From NCBI GenBank assembly GCA_034429695.1, contig DAOUGC010000049.1:1-10062 (forward strand): a stretch of DNA of 10,062 bases, read 5' to 3'. The notes beneath the pieces are model-generated. The model saw only the letters and a list, made by a program, of their open reading frames with translations. It did not search any database and had not been told where the DNA came from. The DNA comes from DAOUGC01 sp034429695 (GTDB lineage: Bacteria; Chloroflexota; Anaerolineae; Anaerolineales; Anaerolineaceae). Made by a program: the position numbers and the translations under genes. Positions 1 through 6,117 of the stretch are shown one piece after another; positions within the stretch are counted from its first letter, which is position 1; every line of letters starts with the position of its first letter.

Positions 1-1
1 C

Positions 2-604
2 CCACCACAGCCCGATGAGGAGTTCCCACCGGACGAAGCTTATGTTTACGGGGTGATCGGTTATCCGCAACAGTACACACTGGATTGCGAATCGCGCTCA
101 GCGGTTGACCTGGCTGCTTACTTTGGGTTGAACATCAATCAAATGGAGTTCCAATCGCGCCTGCCCATATCAGACGATCCCGATTCCGGCTTTGTGGGCG
201 ATTACCGTGGTGGGCAGGGGCAATTGCCGCCCGCATCCTACGGGGTGCATGCAGCCCCCATAGCAGGTGTTCTGCGGGATTATGGATTAAATGCACAATC
301 GGGCAAAGGGTACAGTTGGGATGACCTGCGGGCGGAAATTGCTTCCAATCGCCCTGTGATGGTATGGGTGATCAACAACACCCTGTACGGCAGCCCGGTT
401 TCTTACACGGCATCCAATGGCAACACCACCACCGTCGCCAGTTTTGAACACACCGTCATCGTCACCGGATACAATTCTTCTTATGTCACCATCGTGGACG
501 GTGGCATGGTTTATAACCGATCCGTCGATCAGTTTCTTGCCTCGTGGGGGGTGCTGGGCAATATGGCCGTGCTGATCGGCGACCCTGCTTATTTATCCAA
601 TTAA
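2..604 (+). CDS. C39-like (papain-fold) cysteine peptidase, 3' part only
   Basis: The reading frame is open from the left edge, so the 5' end is missing and the GTG at 53 is probably internal. The 200 visible residues begin with a short Pro/Glu/Asp-rich stretch and then show a papain-like core. A Gln lies six residues before the Cys in QQYTLDC (Cys codon 86-88), with the usual helix after it (AVDLAAYFG). The His is in FEHTVIVTGY (codon 449-451), and an Asp follows in VTIVDGG (codon 497-499). This Gln/Cys/His/Asp order fits the C39-like family (Pfam C39_2 type), whose members are usually secreted or surface hydrolases. The Pro-rich lead-in suggests a linker after a signal or anchor segment outside the window, which is inferred. 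The substrate cannot be told. The gene converges on the STAS-like gene, and the two stop codons overlap. Confidence 0.8.
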   Translation, partial: PPQPDEEFPPDEAYVYGVIGYPQQYTLDCESRSAVDLAAYFGLNINQMEFQSRLPISDDPDSGFVGDYRGGQGQLPPASYGVHAAPIAGVLRDYGLNAQSGKGYSWDDLRAEIASNRPVMVWVINNTLYGSPVSYTASNGNTTTVASFEHTVIVTGYNSSYVTIVDGGMVYNRSVDQFLASWGVLGNMAVLIGDPAYLSN

Positions 605-984
605 TTCCCTGATTTTGTCAGTTGATCCAGCAATCTTTCCGCTTCTTCGCGGCTGGGAGCTTCCAACGCCTGATAGCCCACCTGCCGGGACGTACGCTGC
701 CACTGGTTGGCTGTCACCAGTGACGCACCGGTGACCACCCTGACCACGTGCCCCATTCCCAGTTCTTTCACCATTTTCATGGTTTGCTGCATCACCAACC
801 GTCCGGCTTCACCCACCGGAACAAAAGATGCGATATCAGAGATCACACTGAAACCGGGGCGAAGGCCACGGGCATTCAGCAAAATGTGGTCTGCGTGAGT
901 CTGGATTTCAGCTTCATCCATGTTGCCGCTCAAAAAAATATACAGGCGATTTTTCTCCACGTTCACACTTAGATCGTAAGCCAT
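601..984 (-). CDS. Small STAS/SpoIIAA-like protein, hypothetical
   Basis: The product is 127 residues, starting MAYDLSVNVEKNRLYIFLSG. I chose the ATG at 984-982 because an AGAGG ribosome site lies 4 bases upstream; the longer open frame to 1128 adds a Cys-rich, unconvincing N-terminus. The pattern is a beta-strand pair (VNVEKNRLYIFLSG), a helix with acidic residues, a second strand pair (GFSVISDIASF), an amphipathic helix (EAGRLVMQQTMKMVKELG), then a strand (HVVRVVTG) and a C-terminal helix rich in Glu/Arg. This resembles the STAS or SpoIIAA-like fold of small single-domain proteins. No enzyme motif is visible, and I do not see a clear anti-anti-sigma phosphorylation Ser. It has no transmembrane segment, so it is likely cytoplasmic. 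The fold is a pattern judgement and the function is unknown. An operator-like palindrome overlaps its promoter. Confidence 0.7.
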   Translation of the reverse strand: MAYDLSVNVEKNRLYIFLSGNMDEAEIQTHADHILLNARGLRPGFSVISDIASFVPVGEAGRLVMQQTMKMVKELGMGHVVRVVTGASLVTANQWQRTSRQVGYQALEAPSREEAERLLDQLTKSGN

Positions 985-1011
985 ATAACCTCTTTTAATT
1001 TGAGCAATGCT

Positions 1012-1042
1012 TTGTTGCCTTATTGTAACAATTATGCAACAA
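1012..1042. promoter_or_regulatory. 31-bp nested palindrome, candidate operator
   Basis: The site reads TTGTTGC (1012-1018), 3 bases, ATTGT (1022-1026), a central A (1027), ACAAT (1028-1032), 3 bases, GCAACAA (1036-1042). Outer 7-base and inner 5-base arms are perfect inverted repeats about one centre, and one of the three spacer pairs also matches, so 13 of 15 positions per arm pair. It covers the predicted -10 box of the minus-strand STAS-like gene. A dyad in that place is typical of a repressor site. The binding protein is not encoded in the window. Confidence 0.5.
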
Positions 1043-1049
1043 AAAACAA
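1022..1049 (-). promoter_or_regulatory. Possible promoter of the STAS-like gene
   Basis: On the minus strand, TTGTTT (1049-1044) lies 16 bases before TACAAT (1027-1022), which matches the -10 consensus at 5 of 6. The -35 is weak (3 of 6). The predicted transcript start near 1015 leaves a leader of about 30 bases carrying the AGAGG ribosome site. The support is the -10 match and its position. Confidence 0.35.
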
Positions 1050-1197
1050 TATCAGCAAAAAACAGATAATCAGCAGCAAGGTATTTCCCTCCCCCGCATG
1101 CCTTGCTGGTCCGCCACATTCCAGGCATTGTTTTGCAGGCTTTGCAAAAGCGCCAGTTTTTGAAAGCCCTGTCACCTGTGCCTTTGATAATTTATGG

Positions 1198-1225
1198 CTT
1201 ACAATTGTGGTTTGCAAATTTTAAT
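1198..1225 (+). promoter_or_regulatory. Possible promoter of the MFS permease gene
   Basis: CTTACA (1198-1203) lies 16 bases before TTTAAT (1220-1225), matching consensus at 4 and 5 of 6. The transcript would start about 11 bases before the ATG. The palindrome TTTGCAAA (1211-1218) lies between the two boxes. An alternative pair, TTGAAA (1160-1165) and TTTGAT (1183-1188) with a 17-base spacer, scores about the same, so the choice is open. Confidence 0.3.
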
Positions 1226-1242
1226 AAAGAATTGAGTAATTC

Positions 1243-2541
1243 ATGTTTGGGTCCCTGCTAAAACATCCATTATTTCAAACCCTGTTTTCATTGCGTGGCA
1301 ATCCCCGCGCTTGTGTTTATACCGAGCCATTATGGGGTATCCCATACAACCTGTATGCGCCCTATGTTTCGGTCTACATGCTGGCGCTGGGGCTGTCTGA
1401 CAGTCAGATTGGTTTGTTGTTAAGCGTGAACCTGGCTGTTCAAATTGTGTCATCGCTGCTCAGTGGACCCATCACCGACCGACTGGGACGGCGAAAAGCC
1501 ACCTTCATTTTCGATTTTGTCTGCTGGAGTGTACCTACCATCATCTGGGCCATCTCGCAGAATTTCACATACTTTCTGATCGCTGCCATCATCAACGGGT
1601 CATGGCGCATCACCCACACCTCATGGACCTGCCTGCTGGTTGAGGATGCCAATGAAAAACAACTGGTGGACATTTATTCATGGGTATACATCTCAGGGCT
1701 TCTTTCTGCTTTTTTTGCCCCCATCGCGGGGTTGTTAATCTCACGCTACACCCTGGTACCCACCATGCGCGGGCTGTACATTCTGGCGTTTGTCTTGATG
1801 AGTGCTAAATTCATCATCCTGTACATTTACTCCAAAGAAACCAAACAGGGCCAGGTGCGCATGCAGGAGACTCAAAGCCAGAGTTTTTTCCACATGTTGA
1901 GGGGATACAAAGACGTGGTGAAGACCATCCTGCAAACACCCGCCACCCTGTACACCCTGGGCATCATGATCGCCATGACCACCGCCAACACCATCCACAA
2001 CACCTTCTGGTCGGTGATTGTCACCCAGCGCGTCCTGATCCCCGACGCACATATCGCCCTGTATCCTTTTGCGCGCTCGATCATCATGCTGGTGTTTTTC
2101 TTTCTTGCAATGCCGCTGATCAAGGAAATGAAATTCCGCAACCCCATGCTGGTTGGTTTTATGGGGCTGGCGCTGGGGCAGCTCATTCTGGTCCTGGTTC
2201 CACAAAAGAGTTATGCATTGTTGCTGGTATCCACCCTGCTGGAGGCCTGTTCTTATGCCACCGTCAGCACGCAGATAGACCGCATGATGGTGGTCACGGT
2301 CAATGCCAATGAACGCGCACGCATATCAGCGCTGATGTTCCTGGTGGTGATCATCTTCAGCACACCGTTCGGCTGGATTGCCGGACAACTCTCAGAAATC
2401 AGCCGCGTGCTGCCTTTTGTGCTGAACATCAGCTTCTACCTGATCGGCGCGGTGCTGGTATTACTGACTGCAAGAGCGCAGGTAAAAAGGGAACAGGCCG
2501 CAGCCCTGCTTACCGTTTCACCGGTGGACGAAATCGCCTGA
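1243..2541 (+). CDS. Major facilitator superfamily (MFS) permease
   Basis: This 432-residue protein has the length and hydrophobic pattern of a 12-helix MFS carrier, acting in the cytoplasmic membrane as a proton- or ion-coupled uniporter, symporter or antiporter. The clearest signature is the loop 2-3 motif A, GPITDRLGRRK (residues 75-85). A charged cytoplasmic loop (about residues 195-230, KETKQ onwards) splits the two six-helix halves. The first ~25 residues are amphipathic and precede helix 1. Motif A alone does not give the substrate; a drug or sugar exporter is possible, and no neighbouring enzyme helps. The ATG at 1243 is the first in frame. Its ribosome site is poor (only GAG around 1234-1236), which fits a very short leader. 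It is transcribed alone and ends at a strong hairpin. Confidence 0.85.
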   Translation: MFGSLLKHPLFQTLFSLRGNPRACVYTEPLWGIPYNLYAPYVSVYMLALGLSDSQIGLLLSVNLAVQIVSSLLSGPITDRLGRRKATFIFDFVCWSVPTIIWAISQNFTYFLIAAIINGSWRITHTSWTCLLVEDANEKQLVDIYSWVYISGLLSAFFAPIAGLLISRYTLVPTMRGLYILAFVLMSAKFIILYIYSKETKQGQVRMQETQSQSFFHMLRGYKDVVKTILQTPATLYTLGIMIAMTTANTIHNTFWSVIVTQRVLIPDAHIALYPFARSIIMLVFFFLAMPLIKEMKFRNPMLVGFMGLALGQLILVLVPQKSYALLLVSTLLEACSYATVSTQIDRMMVVTVNANERARISALMFLVVIIFSTPFGWIAGQLSEISRVLPFVLNISFYLIGAVLVLLTARAQVKREQAAALLTVSPVDEIA

Positions 2542-2561
2542 CATACCCGTTGACATTAACA

Positions 2562-2586
2562 AAACTCCCCGCCAGGCGGGGAGTTT
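2562..2586. terminator. Bidirectional terminator between the MFS gene and ahcY
   Basis: A perfect 10-bp stem, AAACTCCCCG (2562-2571) with CGGGGAGTTT (2577-2586), encloses the 5-base loop CCAGG. It lies 20 bases after the MFS stop and 33 bases after the ahcY stop on the other strand. The stem ends in AAA/TTT, so each transcript has a short T-tract (a weak one, three T and then GT on +). It is the only hairpin seen between these convergent genes. Confidence 0.8.
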
Positions 2587-2619
2587 GTATTCATTCATTG
2601 ATACAGCACGCTCACCGAT

Positions 2620-3879
2620 CTAGGTGCCTTCTTCCCATGAGTTCAGGTAGGCCACCTGTTCGGCGGTCAACACGTCAATCTGGGTGCCCATTGCCAGCAG
2701 TTTCAGGCGGGCAATTTCGCGGTCGATCTCATCGGGCACGGAATAGACGCGGCGTTCCAGGTTGCTGGCGTTCTTTACCATGTACTCAGCGCTCAGAGCC
2801 TGGTTGGCAAAGGACATATCCATCACCGAAGCGGGGTGACCCTCTGCTGAAGCCAGGTTGATCAGGCGTCCCTCACCCAGGATGTGGATGTGGCGGCCGT
2901 CGCGCATTTCGTACTGATCGACAAACGGGCGAACCAGACGCTTGTTGACGCTCATCTCTTCGAGGGCAGGGATGTTGATTTCGACGTTAAAGTGACCGGA
3001 GTTCGCCACAATCGCGCCGTCCTTCATTGCCTCAAAGTGATGGCGGTCGATCACATTCAGGTCGCCGGTGACAGTGCAGAAGATATCGCCGATGCGGGCG
3101 GCTTCAGCCATGGGCATCACACGGAAGCCATCCATCACCGCTTCGAGTGCGGGCAACGGGTCAACCTCGGTGACGATTACGTTGGCGCCCATGCCGCGTG
3201 CGCGTGAGGCCAGACCGCGGCCGCACCAGCCGTAGCCGGCGACAACAAAGGTCTTGCCAGCCAGCAGCATGTTGGTGGCGCGAATGATACCGTCAATGGT
3301 GGACTGACCGGTTCCGTAGCGGTTATCAAAGAAATGCTTGGTCATGGCGTCGTTGACCGCGATCACGGGGAAGTTCAGCGCCCCGTCGGCAGCCATGGCG
3401 CGCAAGCGGATCACACCGGTGGTAGTCTCTTCGGTTCCGCCCACAATGTTGGCCAGCAATTCACGGCGGTCCTTGTGAATGGTGCTCACCAGGTCGGCGC
3501 CATCATCCATGGTCATGTGCGGCTGATGGTTCAAAGCGGCAGTGATGTGTTTGTAGTATGTGGCGTTGTCTTCACCTTTAATGGCAAACACCGGAATCTC
3601 TTCGTGGGTCACCAGTGAAGCCGCCACATCATCCTGCGTTGACAGCGGGTTGGAGGCGGTCAAAACCACATCCGCGCCGCCGGCCTGAAGGGTGCGCATC
3701 AGGTTGGCTGTCTCAGCGGTCACATGCAAGCACGCCGAAACGCGCACACCCGCCAGGGGACGCTCTTTGGCAAAGCGCTCGCGGATCTGGCGCAATACGG
3801 GCATCTCACGCTCTGCCCAGTCGATGCGTCGCCGCCCACCCTCTGCAAACTTGGTATCCTTGATATCGTAGTTGGTCAT
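2620..3879 (-). CDS. ahcY: S-adenosylhomocysteine hydrolase (adenosylhomocysteinase)
   Basis: This enzyme reversibly splits S-adenosylhomocysteine to adenosine and L-homocysteine in the cytoplasm, using bound NAD+, and so relieves inhibition of methyltransferases. Visible family residues are HVTAET (52-57), MDDGADL (124-130), GTEETTTGV (148-156), the Lys/Asp pair in NDAMTKHFFDNRYG (Lys181, Asp185), the NAD fold GYGWCGRG (215-222), NSGHFNVE (His296) and GHPASVMDMSFANQ (His348). At 419 residues it is the short archaeal/Thermotoga type. It ends at YLNSWEEGT and lacks the C-terminal Lys...Tyr-Arg-Tyr tail that, in the long enzymes, reaches the neighbouring subunit's NAD. The position of human Cys195 is Thr190. 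The start is supported by an AAGAGGAG ribosome site 5 bases upstream. It is the last gene of the operon, 26 bases after adoK, whose product consumes its adenosine. Confidence 0.96.
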   Translation of the reverse strand: MTNYDIKDTKFAEGGRRRIDWAEREMPVLRQIRERFAKERPLAGVRVSACLHVTAETANLMRTLQAGGADVVLTASNPLSTQDDVAASLVTHEEIPVFAIKGEDNATYYKHITAALNHQPHMTMDDGADLVSTIHKDRRELLANIVGGTEETTTGVIRLRAMAADGALNFPVIAVNDAMTKHFFDNRYGTGQSTIDGIIRATNMLLAGKTFVVAGYGWCGRGLASRARGMGANVIVTEVDPLPALEAVMDGFRVMPMAEAARIGDIFCTVTGDLNVIDRHHFEAMKDGAIVANSGHFNVEINIPALEEMSVNKRLVRPFVDQYEMRDGRHIHILGEGRLINLASAEGHPASVMDMSFANQALSAEYMVKNASNLERRVYSVPDEIDREIARLKLLAMGTQIDVLTAEQVAYLNSWEEGT

Positions 3880-3905
3880 TCCTGCTCCTCTTGCCTCTCA
3901 AATAA

Positions 3906-4862
3906 TCACTGCAACAGGGCGTCCAGCTTGCCCTGATCGTCGAAATGCTTGCGGAAACGTTCAATAAATTGCGCCACTGTATAATTATGCACCTGTGTGC
4001 CTTTTTGTTCCAGGCAGTAAGTGGCAGCCAGTGAGCCCATTTGACCGCAGGTGGTCCAATCAAACCCCAGTTGATAGCCGCGCAGGAACCCACCCCTGAA
4101 GGCATCCCCCACACCGGTGGGGTCCAGAATGCGCTCAGGCGGAACCACAGGAACGCGGTACTCCTGACCATCAGCATAAATGACCGAGCCGTCTTCACCC
4201 AGGGTGATCACCAGGAAGCGCACAATCTTCAAAATACCATCCAGGTCCAGCCCGGTGTGTTTTTGCAACAACTGGAATTCATATTCGTTGACAAAAACAC
4301 AGTTGGCGCTCATTGTGCCTTCGCGGATCTGTTCAGCCGGTACACGCGCCAGTTGCTGTGAGGGGTCATACAGATAGGGGATGGTGAGTTCAACACACTC
4401 ACGCACATATTGCGCCATGGCAGCGGGGTCGTTGGGTGAGATCACCACCAGATCGGGCTTTGGTTGCAAATCCTTGATCGACAGCGTACCGGCATAAGCC
4501 ATGGCGCCGGTATAAAAACTGGAGATCTGGTTGTTTTCCCGGTCGGTATTGGCAAAGAACGAAGCCGTGTACGTACCCGGAATGACCTTCACCAGGTGCG
4601 TGTCAACGCCTTTGGCTTCCAGCCAGGTGCGGAATTCTTCAAAATCCTCACCCACTGTACCGGCGATCACCGGGCGATCGCCCAGCAGCGCCATGGTGTA
4701 ACCAATGTTGGGCGCCACGCCCCCGCGTTGTCGAACCAGATTATCCACCAGGAAGGAAAGGCTGATGGAATCGAGGTGGTCCGGCAGAATATGGTCCCTA
4801 AAACAACCCGGATAGGTCATCAGATAATCGTAAGCGATCGAGCCGGTGATGATGATATTCAT
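3906..4862 (-). CDS. adoK: Adenosine kinase, PfkB family, mycobacterial type
   Basis: This 318-residue PfkB-family kinase probably converts adenosine and ATP to AMP. From memory it closely follows the mycobacterial adenosine kinase: N-terminal GSIAYDYLMTYPGCF (7-21), LPDHLDSISLSFLVD (26-40), RGGVAPN (46-52), NDPAAM (144-149), YDPSQQLARVP (165-175) and the signature DPTGVGDAFRGGFLRGY (247-263) with the anion hole and catalytic base Asp253, then GSLAATYCLEQKGTQ (276-290). That enzyme differs from ribokinase-type and human-type kinases, which makes adenosine the best substrate guess. A methylthioribose or other sugar kinase role cannot be excluded. The ribosome site GAGGA overlaps the mtnA stop (TGAGGA), and the gap to mtnA is 8 bases, so the two are likely translationally coupled. 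Its position next to ahcY supports removal of the adenosine made there. Confidence 0.87.
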   Translation of the reverse strand: MNIIITGSIAYDYLMTYPGCFRDHILPDHLDSISLSFLVDNLVRQRGGVAPNIGYTMALLGDRPVIAGTVGEDFEEFRTWLEAKGVDTHLVKVIPGTYTASFFANTDRENNQISSFYTGAMAYAGTLSIKDLQPKPDLVVISPNDPAAMAQYVRECVELTIPYLYDPSQQLARVPAEQIREGTMSANCVFVNEYEFQLLQKHTGLDLDGILKIVRFLVITLGEDGSVIYADGQEYRVPVVPPERILDPTGVGDAFRGGFLRGYQLGFDWTTCGQMGSLAATYCLEQKGTQVHNYTVAQFIERFRKHFDDQGKLDALLQ

Positions 4863-4870
4863 GGAAGTCC

Positions 4871-5923
4871 TCAGGATTGCGATTTTCGCACTGCCTCAGC
4901 CAGGTTCGCACCGAGCGGCTGGGTGATGACGCCGGCATCGGTGACCATGCCAGTCAACAGGTGATGCGGGGTGATGTCAAAGGCTGGATTGCGGGCGTGG
5001 GCTCCCACCGGGGTGGCAGGTTCGCCTTTGATCTGTATATCCAGCACTTCTGATTCGTCACGCTCTTCGATCTCAATGTCGTCGCCACATGCCACAGTCA
5101 GGTCCACCGTGGATAGTGGGAAAACGGAATGGACCGGAACGTGGTTGGCGTGGGCTGCCAGCGCCAGCATGTAAGAGCCAACCTTGTTGACCACATCACC
5201 ATTGGCTGCCACGCGGTCAGCCCCAAAGAAGACTCTGTTGACCTTTCCAGATCGCAGGAAATACCCTGCGGCGTTATCAGAGATAATGCTAAAGGGGATA
5301 TTGTACTGTTGCAGCTCCCAGGCGGTCAGTCGCGCCCCTTGCAGGCGCGGGCGGGTTTCATCCACCAGCACATGAATGTACTTGCCGCTCTCATGTGCAG
5401 TCCGCAAAATACCCAGCGCCGTACCCCAATCCACCGTGGCAAGCGCGCCGGTGTTGCAATGATGAATGATGGTGTCGCCGTCGTTTACCAGTTCAGCGCC
5501 GTAACGGGCAATGCGCAAGTTGGTCTCAACGTCTTCATCAGCCATGCGGGCGGCCAAATCGATCAACCGCTGGCGCACTTCATCCACATTGGAAGCTGGC
5601 TGGACTGCGACTTTCAACACCCGGTCAACCGCCCAGGCCAGGTTCACCGCGGTGGGACGCGCCGCTTTTAAGAGGACACCAGCCTGATTGACCTGTGCAA
5701 GCAGTTCACTCACCGTGGCGGCCTTGCTGCGGCAGGCTTCCAGCGCCAGCCCGTAAGCTGCCGCAACGCCAATGGCAGGCGCACCGCGCACCACCATATC
5801 GCGGATCGATTCGGCCACACCGGCGGCGTCGCGATAGGTGACAATCTCAAAGCGCGCCGGCAAAAGCCGCTGATCAATCATTTGTAATTCAAACTTCGAT
5901 GGGTTCCACTCCAGCGTTCGCAT
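4871..5923 (-). CDS. mtnA: S-methyl-5-thioribose-1-phosphate isomerase
   Basis: MtnA turns 5-methylthioribose-1-phosphate into 5-methylthioribulose-1-phosphate in methionine salvage, after methylthioadenosine (made from SAM in polyamine and related syntheses) is cleaved. The 350-residue length is typical. Motifs are RGAPAIG (46-52), HHCNTGALAT (154-163) with catalytic Cys156, GADRVAANGDVVNK (234-247) with catalytic Asp236, and NPAFDITP (312-319). These, with Cys and Asp in place, separate it from the related eIF2B-type regulatory subunits and ribose-1,5-bisphosphate isomerases, though the latter are close relatives. It is the first gene of the operon with adoK and ahcY. No phosphorylase (MtnP), nucleosidase (MtnN) or kinase (MtnK) gene is in the window, so its substrate must be made elsewhere. 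The ribosome site is weak (GGAT about 8 bases upstream). Confidence 0.95.
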   Translation of the reverse strand: MRTLEWNPSKFELQMIDQRLLPARFEIVTYRDAAGVAESIRDMVVRGAPAIGVAAAYGLALEACRSKAATVSELLAQVNQAGVLLKAARPTAVNLAWAVDRVLKVAVQPASNVDEVRQRLIDLAARMADEDVETNLRIARYGAELVNDGDTIIHHCNTGALATVDWGTALGILRTAHESGKYIHVLVDETRPRLQGARLTAWELQQYNIPFSIISDNAAGYFLRSGKVNRVFFGADRVAANGDVVNKVGSYMLALAAHANHVPVHSVFPLSTVDLTVACGDDIEIEERDESEVLDIQIKGEPATPVGAHARNPAFDITPHHLLTGMVTDAGVITQPLGANLAEAVRKSQS

Positions 5924-5954
5924 TCACTTATCCAGGCAGCCGGTATTGAGCAAT

Positions 5955-5985
5955 AAAAAGGCCCTCGTGACGAGGGCAGTTTTTT
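5955..5985. terminator. Hairpin with T-tracts on both strands, in the mtnA leader
   Basis: The stem GCCCTCG (5961-5967) pairs with CGAGGGC (5971-5977) across the loop TGA. On + it is followed by AG and six T (5980-5985). On - it is followed by C and five T (5959-5955). Both orientations look like intrinsic terminators. Yet it lies between divergent genes, about 30 bases upstream of the mtnA ATG and just after that operon's predicted transcript start. It may be an attenuator, a leader-stabilising hairpin or a block to antisense transcription. Confidence 0.65.
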
Positions 5986-5996
5986 ACGCCTACGTC

Positions 5997-6025
5997 AGTT
6001 TATCACGGGAAAGGGGGTTTGTAAA
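5997..6025 (-). promoter_or_regulatory. Predicted sigma70-type promoter of mtnA-adoK-ahcY
   Basis: On the minus strand, TTTACA (6025-6020, 5 of 6 to consensus) lies exactly 17 bases before TAAACT (6002-5997, 4 of 6). The predicted start near 5990 gives a leader of about 67 bases that contains the 5955-5985 hairpin. I saw no better promoter between the hairpin and the ATG. Adjoining genes on the same strand with 8- and 26-base gaps imply one transcript for all three. Confidence 0.6.
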
Positions 6026-6082
6026 GAAGTGTTGAGCAGGTGAAAGGTCATCGGGGCTTGCCCAACGCCCGTCCCCCTCCCA

Positions 6083-6111
6083 TTGACAGCTTTCCCATGA
6101 TCCGGTATAAG
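6083..6111 (+). promoter_or_regulatory. Near-consensus promoter giving a leaderless slt-type mRNA
   Basis: A perfect -35 TTGACA (6083-6088), a 17-base spacer and TATAAG (6106-6111, 5 of 6) form the strongest promoter in the window. The -10 box ends six bases before the ATG at 6118, so transcription should start at or next to the A of that codon. There is no ribosome site before this ATG, which fits. The site lies 57 bases from the divergent mtnA promoter. Confidence 0.75.
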
Positions 6112-6117
6112 CCTTCT

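Noticed and set aside
985..1128. 48-residue N-terminal extension of the STAS-like protein
   Set aside because: The ATG at 984-982 has an AGAGG site, and the extension would be coded across the predicted promoter and palindrome.
1741..2205. 154-codon open frame on the minus strand inside the MFS gene
   Set aside because: The product is full of His, Gln and Asp with no domain pattern, and the plus frame is a clear membrane protein. It is an antisense shadow.
5129..5671. 180-codon open frame on the plus strand inside mtnA
   Set aside because: mtnA has all its catalytic motifs on the other strand. This frame has no recognisable family and no ribosome site.
5924..6060. SAM or SAH riboswitch ahead of mtnA
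   Set aside because: The predicted leader before the hairpin is only about a dozen bases, and I could find no conserved aptamer core in the longer upstream DNA.
6040..6117. A longer start (GTG 6040 or ATG 6097) for the transglycosylase gene
   Set aside because: It would put a Pro-rich stretch ahead of the signal peptide, has no good ribosome site, and lies upstream of or within the near-consensus promoter.
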